NCBI GenBank assembly: GCA_030039695.1
Contig: JASHVB010000172.1
Span: forward strand, 1 to 9,842
Source of the DNA: Acetobacteraceae bacterium
Lineage (GTDB): Bacteria; Pseudomonadota; Alphaproteobacteria; Acetobacterales; Acetobacteraceae
Direction: 5' to 3'
Length of the DNA stretch: 9,842 bases
The position numbers and the translations under genes were made by a program. Each line of letters opens with the position of its first letter. Position 1 is the first letter of the stretch. Shown piece after piece: positions 1-6,317 of the stretch. The notes below the pieces were generated by a model. It ran no database searches, was not told the origin of the DNA, and saw only the letters and a program-made list of their open reading frames with translations.

Positions 1-231
1 ATGGCCGAGCTGACCGAGGCGATGAAGTCGCTGGCAACCACCGAGACGCCGCAGGACAAGGCCGTGCGCCAGGCCGAGATGCTGAAGCACGCCTACGAAC
101 GCGCGGTCGCCAACATGAAGGAACTCAGCGATCTCATTCAGCGGTCGAACGCCGACGCGCTTCAGCTTATCAACAAGCGCTTCGCCGAGGCGATGGATGA
201 AGTGAAAGCGCTGGCGCAGAAGGCGAAGTAG
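1..231 (+). CDS. Phasin family protein, C-terminal part (5' end outside window)
   Basis: The 76 visible residues are the C-terminal end of a phasin, an amphipathic helical protein that coats polyhydroxyalkanoate granules in the cytoplasm. The visible pattern is an acidic/alanine-rich helix, then QAEMLKHAYERAVANMKELSDLI, then ADALQLINKRFAEAMDEVKAL. This matches the conserved tail of alphaproteobacterial phasins, where an 'EKA-KQAEL---AFEKALANMRELAE---KSN-EAFDVINKR--ESLDE' layout is usual. There is no signal peptide or membrane segment, and the composition suits a coiled, surface-binding helix. Family members usually have about 110-150 residues, so the ATG at base 1 is probably an internal methionine and the true start lies upstream. 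The gene ends with TAG and converges on the YkgJ-like gene 48 bases later. I see no T-rich terminator in that gap. Confidence 0.8.
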   Translation: MAELTEAMKSLATTETPQDKAVRQAEMLKHAYERAVANMKELSDLIQRSNADALQLINKRFAEAMDEVKALAQKAK

Positions 232-279
232 CGTCGTCTGTGCCCATTGTCGACTTGGGTTGCTTCTCGGTCCAAGCCC

Positions 280-918
280 TCAAGGGGCGGGGGGAAGGCG
301 CGCCTTTGTCCGAGCGACCACCTTCTCCGACCGCCGCATCTTCCCGCCCTCACGCGCGATTACGACGACGCCCGCCGGCGCATCAGGATTGACCACAAAG
401 CGTCCGAGTGCACTACAGAAATAGCCGTTGCAGATGTCGGAGCGCAGCGTGCGGTCGAGCGTACAGCCCTCCGCACCGTGGAACACGCAGGAATCGCGAT
501 ACGCCACCCGTGGCACGCAGGCGACATACAGCCCGATGATTGCCCCGGCTTCGAGCTCCGGTCGCACCTGCCGCACGCGCGCCATGGTGCGTTCATCAAG
601 ATAAGCATGCTCGCCGCCGCCTTTGCAGCATGAACCGCGGCACACGCTGCATGCCGTGCGCGCGACCAGTCCGGCCAGACCCTCCGGCTCGTCACGCATC
701 GGCGAGACGTTGCGTTCCGGATGCTTCATTTCTCGCATCGCCCGCAGCGATTCCACCAAGTGCATGCGCAGGTTGCGAATCCGCGCGCGAGTCACCGGCA
801 CCATCGGCTTGTCGTTCAACGGCACCGAAACGATACGCGTCCCGTCGGGCTCGTTGTCCGTCGGGTTCGCTTCGATCGCGACCGCTCTCAATGCGACGCC
901 TCGCCGGGGAAGAAGCAT
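280..918 (-). CDS. YkgJ-type cysteine-cluster protein (putative metal/Fe-S binding)
   Basis: This 212-residue soluble protein carries nine cysteines, all in its second half. A CxxCxxxCC cluster (C90, C93, C97, C98) is followed by C134, C144, C152, C163 and C168, the last ones in the context GCTLDRTLRSDICNGYFC. This spacing, with 'GC-L---R---C--Y-C' near the end, is the signature of the YkgJ/UPF0153 zinc- or iron-binding cysteine-cluster family, whose biochemical role is mostly unknown. The first 80 residues are basic and low in recognisable motifs, so the ATG at 918 is uncertain: upstream there is only a weak GGAT, and an internal start such as M39 or M52 is possible. It has no signal peptide or membrane helix. 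It is convergent with the phasin and divergent from the nucleoside hydrolase. The family call is fairly firm; the function is not known. Confidence 0.7.
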   Translation of the reverse strand: MLLPRRGVALRAVAIEANPTDNEPDGTRIVSVPLNDKPMVPVTRARIRNLRMHLVESLRAMREMKHPERNVSPMRDEPEGLAGLVARTACSVCRGSCCKGGGEHAYLDERTMARVRQVRPELEAGAIIGLYVACVPRVAYRDSCVFHGAEGCTLDRTLRSDICNGYFCSALGRFVVNPDAPAGVVVIAREGGKMRRSEKVVARTKARLPPAP

Positions 919-1031
919 GGGTTGAGATCCACCGTCGCGATGTGCGGCGTCGATGCTGTCATGACGGGCGCAATTGACCTGCGGGCGCTCATTGCCGTCT
1001 CAGGGCTTTTATGCGGGCAAGGCAGAATGGC
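919..1031. promoter_or_regulatory. Divergent intergenic region between YkgJ-like and nucleoside hydrolase genes
   Basis: This short region must hold the promoters of both the leftward cysteine-cluster gene and the rightward nucleoside hydrolase operon. A TTGACC at 974-979 resembles a -35 box, but no good -10 box follows at 16-18 bases, so I do not call a specific promoter. A purine-rich AAGGCA at 1019-1024 precedes the ATG at 1032 by about eight bases and supports that start for the hydrolase. Confidence 0.4.
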
Positions 1032-1997
1032 ATGCTGCGCACCCCATCAGCAAGGAAGCGGCCAGTGCCGGCTCCAATCCCCATCATCCTGGACTGCGAT
1101 CCAGGCACTGACGACGCACTCGCCCTGCTGCTGGCACTGGCGTCGCCGGAGCTCGAGGTTCTGGCGGTCACGGCTGCCGGGGGCAATGTCGGACTGGCGC
1201 TGACGCTACGGAATGCGCTGGCTGTGACGGCGCTCGCGGGATCCGCGGTGCCGGTCTACTGCGGCGCCGACCGTCCGTTGCTTGGCGCATTCGTCAACGA
1301 ACCGCGTGTGCACGGCGTCGACGGTCTCGGCGGCATCGCCCTGCCACCGGGCGGGTCGCCGGCCCCCGGGGTCGCGGCCGATGCAATCCGCACTATTCTG
1401 CGGTCGACGCAGCGGTCCATCACACTGGTCGGCATCGCGCCGGCGACCAATCTTGCGCTGGCTCTGGTGAGCGAACCCAAGCTTGCCGGCAACGTCGAAC
1501 GTATCGTCCTGATGAGCGGCGCCTGGGGCGAGGGCAACGCGACGCCCGCGGCGGAATTCAATGCACTGAACGATCCGGAGGCGCTGGCAATTCTGTTGGC
1601 GTGTGGCTGTCCCGTCGTGTTCGCGACGTTGGAACTGACAGCGCAGGCGCAGGCCACGCCGAAACGCATCGCAGCGCTGCGCGCCGCAGGCACTGGCCGC
1701 TGTCTCCGCACCGCTTGCGACATTCAGGCGAGCGTGCCGTCATCGCCACGCCGCGGCCATGGTGCAGGTGCACCGCTGCACGACCCATGCGCGGTCGCGT
1801 ACCTGATCCGTCCCGAACTGTTCACAACGCGCGCGTGCTCTGTGCGCATGGACCTCGGCCCGGGCCCGAGCCGCGGCCGCACGGTGATCGACCGCTGGGA
1901 CCGCACCGGTGCGCCGCACAACGCCACCGTGCTGGAAACCATAGACGCCGACACATTCTTCGCCATGCTCGGCGAACGCCTCGCGCGATTGCCGTAG
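1032..1997 (+). CDS. Nucleoside hydrolase (inosine/uridine-preferring type)
   Basis: This enzyme of the IUNH family cleaves the N-glycosidic bond of ribonucleosides, giving free base and ribose for salvage or catabolism in the cytoplasm. The calcium-binding N-terminal motif is DCDPGTDDA (residues 21-29 of 321), preceded by a PIPIIL strand. AAGGNVGLALTLRNAL (48-63) matches the usual GGN-----T-RNAL segment. SGAWGEGNATPAAEFN with NDPEA (162-184) supplies the ribose-binding Asn/Glu/Asn. The active-site histidine is H250 in PLHDPCAVAYLI, and the C-terminal SRGRTVID is also typical. The length is normal. I chose the ATG at 1032, not the in-frame ATG at 1011, because AAGGCA lies at good spacing before it and homologs start close to the DxDPG motif. 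An oddity is LELTAQ at 200-205, where many members have LDVTHQ. It is the first gene of an apparent operon; the M20 gene follows after 46 bases. Base specificity cannot be told. Confidence 0.88.
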   Translation: MLRTPSARKRPVPAPIPIILDCDPGTDDALALLLALASPELEVLAVTAAGGNVGLALTLRNALAVTALAGSAVPVYCGADRPLLGAFVNEPRVHGVDGLGGIALPPGGSPAPGVAADAIRTILRSTQRSITLVGIAPATNLALALVSEPKLAGNVERIVLMSGAWGEGNATPAAEFNALNDPEALAILLACGCPVVFATLELTAQAQATPKRIAALRAAGTGRCLRTACDIQASVPSSPRRGHGAGAPLHDPCAVAYLIRPELFTTRACSVRMDLGPGPSRGRTVIDRWDRTGAPHNATVLETIDADTFFAMLGERLARLP

Positions 1998-2043
1998 CTT
2001 CTCATGTGCCGCACGATGACGGCACAGCAACCCGGAGATCGCG

Positions 2044-3174
2044 ATGAACCCCGCCGAATTGCCATTCGACGCCGATGCCATGTTCGATGGCCTGCGCGTC
2101 TGGGTCGAATGCGAAAGCCCCACTTACGACACGGCGGCGGTCAATCGCATGATGGATATTGTCTCGCGTGACCTGGTGCTCACCGGCGCGCGGATCGAGC
2201 GTGTCGCTGGTCGTATGGGGTTCGGCGACTGTATCCGAGCCACCTTTCCGCACGCGACGCCGAACGTGCCGGGCATTCTTCTTGCGGGCCATCTCGATAC
2301 CGTTCATCCGATCGGCACCCTCAACGTTCTGCCACTGCGACGCGAGGGCGCCAAGGCGTGGGGCCCCGGCATACTCGATATGAAAGGGGGCAACTACCTG
2401 TCGCTGGAAGCGATCCGCCAGCTTGCGCGTGCGCATGTCACGACGAGGCTGCCACTGACCGTGTTGTTCACCAGCGACGAAGAGGTCGGTAGCCCCTCGA
2501 CGCGCGATTTGATCGAGGCGGAGGCGTCGCGCCACAAATACGTTCTTGTGCCGGAGCCCGCGCGCGTCGACGGTGGCGTCGTCACCGGCCGTTACGCGAT
2601 CGCACGCTTTAATCTCGAAGCCACCGGTCGACCCAGCCACGCGGGCGCGCGTCCCGGCGAAGGCCGCTCCGCGATTCGCGAAATGGCGCGCAAGCTGCTC
2701 GAAATCGAGGACATGACAACCGAGGACTGCACGTTCAGCGTCGGCGTGGTACACGGCGGTCAGTGGGTCAATTGCGTTAGCACCAGTTGCACCGGACAGG
2801 TACTGTCGATGGCGAAGCGACAGGAAGACCTGGACCGCGGCATCGCGCGCATGCTGGCGCTGCGCGCCAGCAGTAATGACGTGCAATTCAAGGTCACGCG
2901 TGGCGTCACGCGGCCGGTCTGGGAGGCGAACGCGAAATGCCTGGCGCTCTACGACACGGCGCGGCGTATAGCGCTGGAACTTGGCTATGACATTAATTCG
3001 CAGAGCTCGGGCGGCGGGTCCGATGGCAACTTCACTGGCGCGATGGGGATCGCGACGTTGGATGGCCTCGGCGTCGCCGGTGCCGGTGCGCACACCTTGG
3101 ACGAGCACATTCTGATTGACAGCCTGGCCTACCGCGGCAAGTTGATGGCCGGGCTGCTCGCGTGCCTGGAGTGA
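2044..3174 (+). CDS. M20 family metallopeptidase, carboxypeptidase G2 (glutamate carboxypeptidase)-like
   Basis: This two-zinc M20 hydrolase has 376 residues and a complete metal centre: H83 in AGHLDTV (with D85 supporting), the bridging D112 in GILDMKGG, the general base E146 and ligand E147 in TSDEEVGS, E171 in VPEPA, and H350 in GAGAHTLDEH. The lid/dimerisation domain inserts around residues 180-290 and contains GRPSHAGARPGEGRSA, whose H199 normally reaches into the partner active site. The closest family by pattern is carboxypeptidase G2, which removes C-terminal glutamate from folates and other N-acyl amino acids. The real substrate could be any N-acyl amino acid or dipeptide. No signal peptide is evident, so it is probably cytoplasmic, unlike the exported carboxypeptidase G2 itself. 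GGAG at 2034-2037 lies six bases before the ATG. The stop overlaps the GTG of the next gene (GTGA at 3171-3174), implying translational coupling. Confidence 0.88.
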   Translation: MNPAELPFDADAMFDGLRVWVECESPTYDTAAVNRMMDIVSRDLVLTGARIERVAGRMGFGDCIRATFPHATPNVPGILLAGHLDTVHPIGTLNVLPLRREGAKAWGPGILDMKGGNYLSLEAIRQLARAHVTTRLPLTVLFTSDEEVGSPSTRDLIEAEASRHKYVLVPEPARVDGGVVTGRYAIARFNLEATGRPSHAGARPGEGRSAIREMARKLLEIEDMTTEDCTFSVGVVHGGQWVNCVSTSCTGQVLSMAKRQEDLDRGIARMLALRASSNDVQFKVTRGVTRPVWEANAKCLALYDTARRIALELGYDINSQSSGGGSDGNFTGAMGIATLDGLGVAGAGAHTLDEHILIDSLAYRGKLMAGLLACLE

Positions 3175-3845
3175 TTACCAACGCCGCGGTGTGGATCTGG
3201 CGCGTTGTTCGAGGCCGGCCGCGCCTGTTTATCGGTCTGGCCTGCGGTCTGGTCGCACGCGTCGTGCTGCCAGCGCATCTGAGCGCAACCACGGCGGCAG
3301 TGATCGCCTGGGATATCGGCGTTCTTGTCTACCTTGTGCTCGCCATGATCCTGTTTCTGTCGGAGCATGTCGAGGGCATGGCACAGGACGCCGAAACACA
3401 GCAGGAAGGTGAATGGACGATCTTCTGGTTGACGGTAGCCGCCGCCGTGTTCAGCTTCGCTGCGATCATTAGTGAGTTCGCCAACGCAGCAAATCTGCCG
3501 CCCGCCAGCAAGGAACTCCACATTGCGCTGGTGGCGATGACGCTGCTGCTGTCGTGGCTGATGACCCAGACCACATTCGCGTTCCGCTACGCCCATGAAT
3601 TTTATTCGCATGACCTGGGTGGAGCGGATTTCGACCGTGGCCTCGAATTCCCCGGCGAAAAGCGGCCGGATTATCTGGACTTCATGTATTTCTCACTGGT
3701 CCTGGGCATGACATTTCAGGTCTCCGACGTGCAGATAACCTCGCGAAAATTCCGCCGGGTTGCCGCCGTGCAAGGGCTGCTTGGGTTTCTGTTCAACACC
3801 ATCATCCTGGCGCTGACAGTGAACATCGCAGCCGGACTGGTGTGA
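3162..3845 (+). CDS. DUF1345 family integral membrane protein
   Basis: This inner-membrane protein of up to 227 residues has about five or six hydrophobic segments, near residues 21-37, 44-66, 86-106, 120-141, 171-188 and 199-222. The diagnostic DUF1345 block is near the end: YLDFMYFSLVLGMTFQVSDV, then SRKFRR, then GLLGFLFNTIILALTVNIAAG. The family is common in proteobacteria and cyanobacteria and has no established function. The translation may begin at GTG 3162 or, equally well, at GTG 3171. The latter forms a 4-base GTGA overlap with the M20 stop and gives 224 residues. The reading frame therefore lies at the end of a tightly coupled operon after the nucleoside hydrolase and the peptidase. 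A role in transport or membrane handling of their products is only a guess from position. Confidence 0.82.
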   Translation: MPGVITNAAVWIWRVVRGRPRLFIGLACGLVARVVLPAHLSATTAAVIAWDIGVLVYLVLAMILFLSEHVEGMAQDAETQQEGEWTIFWLTVAAAVFSFAAIISEFANAANLPPASKELHIALVAMTLLLSWLMTQTTFAFRYAHEFYSHDLGGADFDRGLEFPGEKRPDYLDFMYFSLVLGMTFQVSDVQITSRKFRRVAAVQGLLGFLFNTIILALTVNIAAGLV

Positions 3846-3852
3846 CCCCGCG

Positions 3853-3961
3853 CGTCATGGCGGGACTTGAGTCGGCCACCCCGGCACAATGTCGCACATA
3901 GGAGCGAATCGCGATGCGCGCGGTCGGTGCGTAGCGAGCCGAGCCAAGCCCGACGATGACG
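3853..3961. repeat. Palindromic intergenic element, copy A (paired inverted REP-like units)
   Basis: This element fills the space between the convergent DUF1345 and LLM genes. Its left end begins CGTCATGG and folds into a small hairpin: TGGC 3858-3861 pairs with GCCA 3875-3878, and GAC 3864-3866 with GTC 3871-3873 around a TTGA loop. Its right end reads CGATGACG, so the two ends are inverted CGTCA units. Read on the minus strand, it aligns with the 7370-7475 element. The first 21 bases agree at about 16 positions (shared CGGGC-TGGCTC), a central GACC is at the same offset, and the last 25 bases agree at about 19 positions, ending in CATGACG. This looks like a REP doublet or a small non-autonomous mobile element. 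The hairpin may also help end transcription, although no T-run follows it. Confidence 0.6.
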
Positions 3962-3968
3962 GAGATCA

Positions 3969-5015
3969 CTACTCCGCCGCGCGCGTAGCCGCTTGAGCCG
4001 GGAACAGTGGCATGACCTCGCGCGCGAAGCGACGCATGCTTTGCCGGCCGCGCTCGCCGCCACCGGAGCCGCCGCCGTTGATCAGCACATAACCGACACC
4101 AACCTTCTGCAGTGCCTCCAGCTTGCGCGCGATCTCGCCGGCGTTGCCGTATATCGCGCTGTTAACGTTGACCGCCTGCGGATCTCCGGTCGCACGGTCC
4201 GGCCCGCCGTGCACGGTGCCATCCGGCCGTGTTGCCAGCTTTAACTGGCGCAGCCGGTTTTGCAGGCGCCGCTCGAGAGCAGCGTCACGTTCCTCGGTGC
4301 TGTCGGTGACGAAGAACGCACGCGTGACGCCGACCTGCATCGGGTCGAACCGCCGGCCGCTTGCCTCCACTGCGCTGCGGAAGAGCTCGATGCTGTTCGC
4401 CACATCATCCGGCGAGGCATACTGACCGAGCAACAGATTGAAACCGCGCTGGGCAACGTTGCGGATGGACCGTTCGCTGCCGGCGCCCATCCAGACCTGC
4501 GGATGCGGCTTCTGTGCCGGTGGTGGCTCGACAATGATGTTGTTGAATTGCCAGTACTTGCCGCGATGCGAGAACCGTTCGTTCGAGGTCCAGGACTTAA
4601 ACAGAACGTCGAGGCACTCCTCAAAGCGCGCGTCAGCATCGTCCATCGGCACGTCAAATCCTTCGAATTCGTTGTAGCGGTAGCCTTTGCCGATGCCGAA
4701 ATCTAACCGTCCCCCGGATAGCAGGTCGAGCGTCGCGGCTTGCTCGGCTAGCAGTACCGGATTATGCCAGGGTAGCACGATGACGGCGGTGCCGAGGCGC
4801 AGATCCCGGGTGCGTGCGCCGAGCCAGGTGAGCAGGTTCAGTGTCGCGGAGACCTGACCGAATCCCGTGAAGTGATGCTCCACCACGAAGGTGCTATGAA
4901 AACCCAACGCTTCGGCTTCGACGTTGTACTCGATAAAGTCGCGGAAGCCCTCGGCGCTGTCGAACTCGCCGCTGCCGCGCCGTGCCGCCGCGCTGCCGAA
5001 CAATCCGAACCGCAT
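3969..5015 (-). CDS. LLM class flavin-dependent oxidoreductase (luciferase-like monooxygenase) 1
   Basis: This 348-residue member of the bacterial luciferase superfamily has a TIM-barrel that uses reduced FMN and oxygen. EHHFT at 46-50 and the long block LRLGTAVIVLPWHNPVLLAEQAATLDLLSGGRLDFGIGKG (about 72-111) are the family signatures for flavin binding. WMGAGSERSI (175-184) and the C-terminal SMRRFAREVMPLF complete the fold. An unusual glycine run, GGGSGGG (314-320), lies just before the last helix. The start ATG at 5015 is preceded on the minus strand by a strong GGGAGGG about nine bases away. It lies 129 bases downstream of the LysR gene on the same strand and may be cotranscribed with it or have its own promoter near the dyad at 5089-5099. 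Related enzymes oxidise alkanes, alkanesulfonates, limonene-type compounds or chelators. The substrate here cannot be assigned. Confidence 0.87.
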   Translation of the reverse strand: MRFGLFGSAAARRGSGEFDSAEGFRDFIEYNVEAEALGFHSTFVVEHHFTGFGQVSATLNLLTWLGARTRDLRLGTAVIVLPWHNPVLLAEQAATLDLLSGGRLDFGIGKGYRYNEFEGFDVPMDDADARFEECLDVLFKSWTSNERFSHRGKYWQFNNIIVEPPPAQKPHPQVWMGAGSERSIRNVAQRGFNLLLGQYASPDDVANSIELFRSAVEASGRRFDPMQVGVTRAFFVTDSTEERDAALERRLQNRLRQLKLATRPDGTVHGGPDRATGDPQAVNVNSAIYGNAGEIARKLEALQKVGVGYVLINGGGSGGGERGRQSMRRFAREVMPLFPAQAATRAAE

Positions 5016-5088
5016 GGGCGGGACCCTCCCTTGAGCTTGTTCCCGCCAAGGTAGGCGAGGAGGTGCAATGTTCCAAATGCCGCTTGCT

Positions 5089-5099
5089 TATCGGCGATA
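5089..5099. promoter_or_regulatory. Short perfect dyad upstream of LLM monooxygenase 1
   Basis: TATCG-G-CGATA is an 11-base perfect inverted repeat in the 129-base gap between the LysR stop and the LLM 1 start, about 75 bases before that start. It is AT-richer than its surroundings, and it is a plausible operator or part of a promoter. LysR-type proteins often bind short interrupted dyads. This is position and symmetry only; chance is possible. Confidence 0.25.
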
Positions 5100-5144
5100 T
5101 AGCGGCCAGGCATGCCCCAGCGACATGCGCCGCGCGCGTGCCGA

Positions 5145-6062
5145 CTAGCGTTTCCGGCGCGTCGGCAGCGCCAGCAGCCCCTCCGCGGCGATGTCTGTCA
5201 GCAACTGCCGTAGCGTCTGCGCTACGGCATCGCGCGCGATTGAACTCGACCGGTTCGCCGCGACGCCGAGCGCCAGCGAGCGGTAGATGCCGCTTGCCGT
5301 CAGGCGATGCGCCTCGGCCAGACCACGCCCGCATTCGCGCGCCACCGACGCGTGCGGCAGGATCGAGGCGCCGACACCCTGCTGCACCATCAGCCTTATC
5401 GTTTCGTGGTCGTTAAGTTCGACCTCCACCTTCAACTCGATCCCAAGGCCGGCGAGCAGCGCGTCCATCGCCGCGCGCAGGCCGTCACCGAGGATCAGCG
5501 TGGTACGGCGCAACTCTGCCGCAGTGACAATGCCGGGCGGACGGGTGCCCGGTTTGGTCACCAGCACCATCTCCTCTTCGGCCAGACGCGTGGAAACGAT
5601 CATCCGGCTGCGCGACAGCTCCGACAGCAGCGCCAGGTCGACGCGGCCATCAATGATCATCTCTTCCAGTCGCACCATGCCCGCGTGCACGACCTTCAGT
5701 TCGATCATCGGGTAGTGCTGGCGCATCCGCGAGAACAGTTCGGGCGCCAGAACGGGGCAAAGTGTCGGCGTGATGCCAAGGATGATCTTGCCGCTGGGAT
5801 GCGCGTCCTGCGCGCGGATTTCGTCGCTGGTGCGTTCGACGTCACGGAGGATACGCGTCGCACTTTCCAGCAGTTTCTGCCCGGCTTCCGTCAGGCGCAC
5901 GCCGCGGTTGACGCGTGTGAACAAAGAGACGCCGAGCTCATCCTCCAGCCGCTGCACCTGGCGGGTCAGCGCCGGTTGAGCAACGCGCAAGTGGGAGGCG
6001 GCCCGGGTGATACTGCCGAGCTCCGCGATACGCACGAAATAGCTCAGGCTACGGATTTCCAT
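5145..6062 (-). CDS. LysR family transcriptional regulator
   Basis: This 305-residue one-component regulator has an N-terminal winged helix-turn-helix. MEIRSLSYFVRIAELGSITRAA is followed by HLRVAQPALTRQVQRLEDELGVSLFTR (24-50), the DNA-binding signature of LysR proteins. Residues about 90-290 form the periplasmic-binding-like effector domain, beginning with GKIILGITPTLCPVLAPELF and including DGRVDLALLSE. The pattern recalls the Nac/CbbR-like branch. I chose the start at 6062 (MEIRSLSYF) because LysR proteins conventionally begin two to five residues before this motif; an in-frame ATG at 6095 would add eleven unusual residues. No strong ribosome site precedes either. The gene is divergent from LLM monooxygenase 2 and upstream of LLM monooxygenase 1 on its own strand. 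By family habit it probably controls one or both and its own expression, with an unknown small-molecule inducer. Confidence 0.88.
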   Translation of the reverse strand: MEIRSLSYFVRIAELGSITRAASHLRVAQPALTRQVQRLEDELGVSLFTRVNRGVRLTEAGQKLLESATRILRDVERTSDEIRAQDAHPSGKIILGITPTLCPVLAPELFSRMRQHYPMIELKVVHAGMVRLEEMIIDGRVDLALLSELSRSRMIVSTRLAEEEMVLVTKPGTRPPGIVTAAELRRTTLILGDGLRAAMDALLAGLGIELKVEVELNDHETIRLMVQQGVGASILPHASVARECGRGLAEAHRLTASGIYRSLALGVAANRSSSIARDAVAQTLRQLLTDIAAEGLLALPTRRKR

Positions 6063-6317
6063 GCCGGCGCAGGATAACGCAATTCCATGCCGCAACGCTA
6101 TGGCGCGGATCGCAATTCGGCATTTGTTCGATGGGATTGCGGGCTTAAACTGTCACTGTGAGGCGGGGCGCAGTCCAGGGCCCGACCCGGAGAAGCAAGC
6201 CCCCGCGAGCGTATGGGCAGGTGTCACACAGGCCGCTGCGCACACACGGGATTGCTTCTCCGGGTCGAGCCCGCGACTGCTTCGCACCTTGTCGCGACAG
6301 AGAGGCAGGAACCGTTC
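6063..6317. promoter_or_regulatory. Divergent regulatory region between LysR and LLM monooxygenase 2
   Basis: This is the longest non-coding stretch in the window. Its left part, 6063-6149, is the likely regulator-binding zone. CGCAATTC occurs twice in direct orientation at 6078-6085 and 6111-6118, 33 bases apart (about three helical turns), and ATTGCG at 6136-6141 is inverted relative to them. The right part is filled by the large palindrome at 6150-6300. GGCAGGA at 6304-6310 is the ribosome site of the LLM gene. No clear -35/-10 pair can be called on either strand. Confidence 0.45.
6150..6300. repeat. 151-base imperfect palindrome (long hairpin / MITE-like element)
   Basis: The whole segment is symmetric about base 6225 without any gap. 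The core arms GACCCGGAGAAGCAA (6184-6198) and TTGCTTCTCCGGGTC (6252-6266) pair perfectly for 15 bases. Further pairing in the same register occurs at 6178-6181 with 6269-6272, 6170-6175 with 6275-6280, 6161-6163 with 6287-6289, and the tips CTGTC 6150-6154 with GACAG 6296-6300. Inside the core, 6200-6202 pairs with 6248-6250, 6209-6211 with 6239-6241, and 6216-6218 with 6232-6234. The GAAGCAA/TTGCTTC arms and TGTCA tips recall a dispersed proteobacterial palindromic repeat. It ends three bases before the ribosome site of LLM monooxygenase 2, so if transcribed it would form a large structure in that leader. Confidence 0.75.

Noticed and set aside
254..276. CTTGG/CCAAG inverted repeat between phasin and YkgJ-like genes as a terminator
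   Set aside because: The stem is only five pairs with a 13-base loop and no T-run, so chance is likely.
247..633. Plus-strand open frame opposite the YkgJ-like gene
   Set aside because: No motif and no good ribosome site; the minus strand carries the conserved cysteine pattern.
974..1002. TTGACC as a sigma-70 -35 box for the nucleoside hydrolase operon
   Set aside because: No acceptable -10 hexamer lies 16-18 bases downstream.
2002..3108. Long minus-strand open frame (368 codons) opposite the M20 gene
   Set aside because: Its translation is Arg/His/Ala-rich with no family motif, and the plus strand encodes a complete M20 active site. It is the expected antisense shadow in GC-rich DNA.
5307..6077. 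Plus-strand open frame of 256 codons opposite the LysR gene
   Set aside because: It has no recognisable domain and an amino-acid composition typical of antisense frames; the LysR reading on the other strand is clear.
6213..6317. Upstream ATG extension of LLM monooxygenase 2
   Set aside because: The added 35 residues are Cys/His/Arg-rich and would be encoded by the palindrome; the ATG at 6318 has a proper ribosome site and matches the usual family N-terminus.
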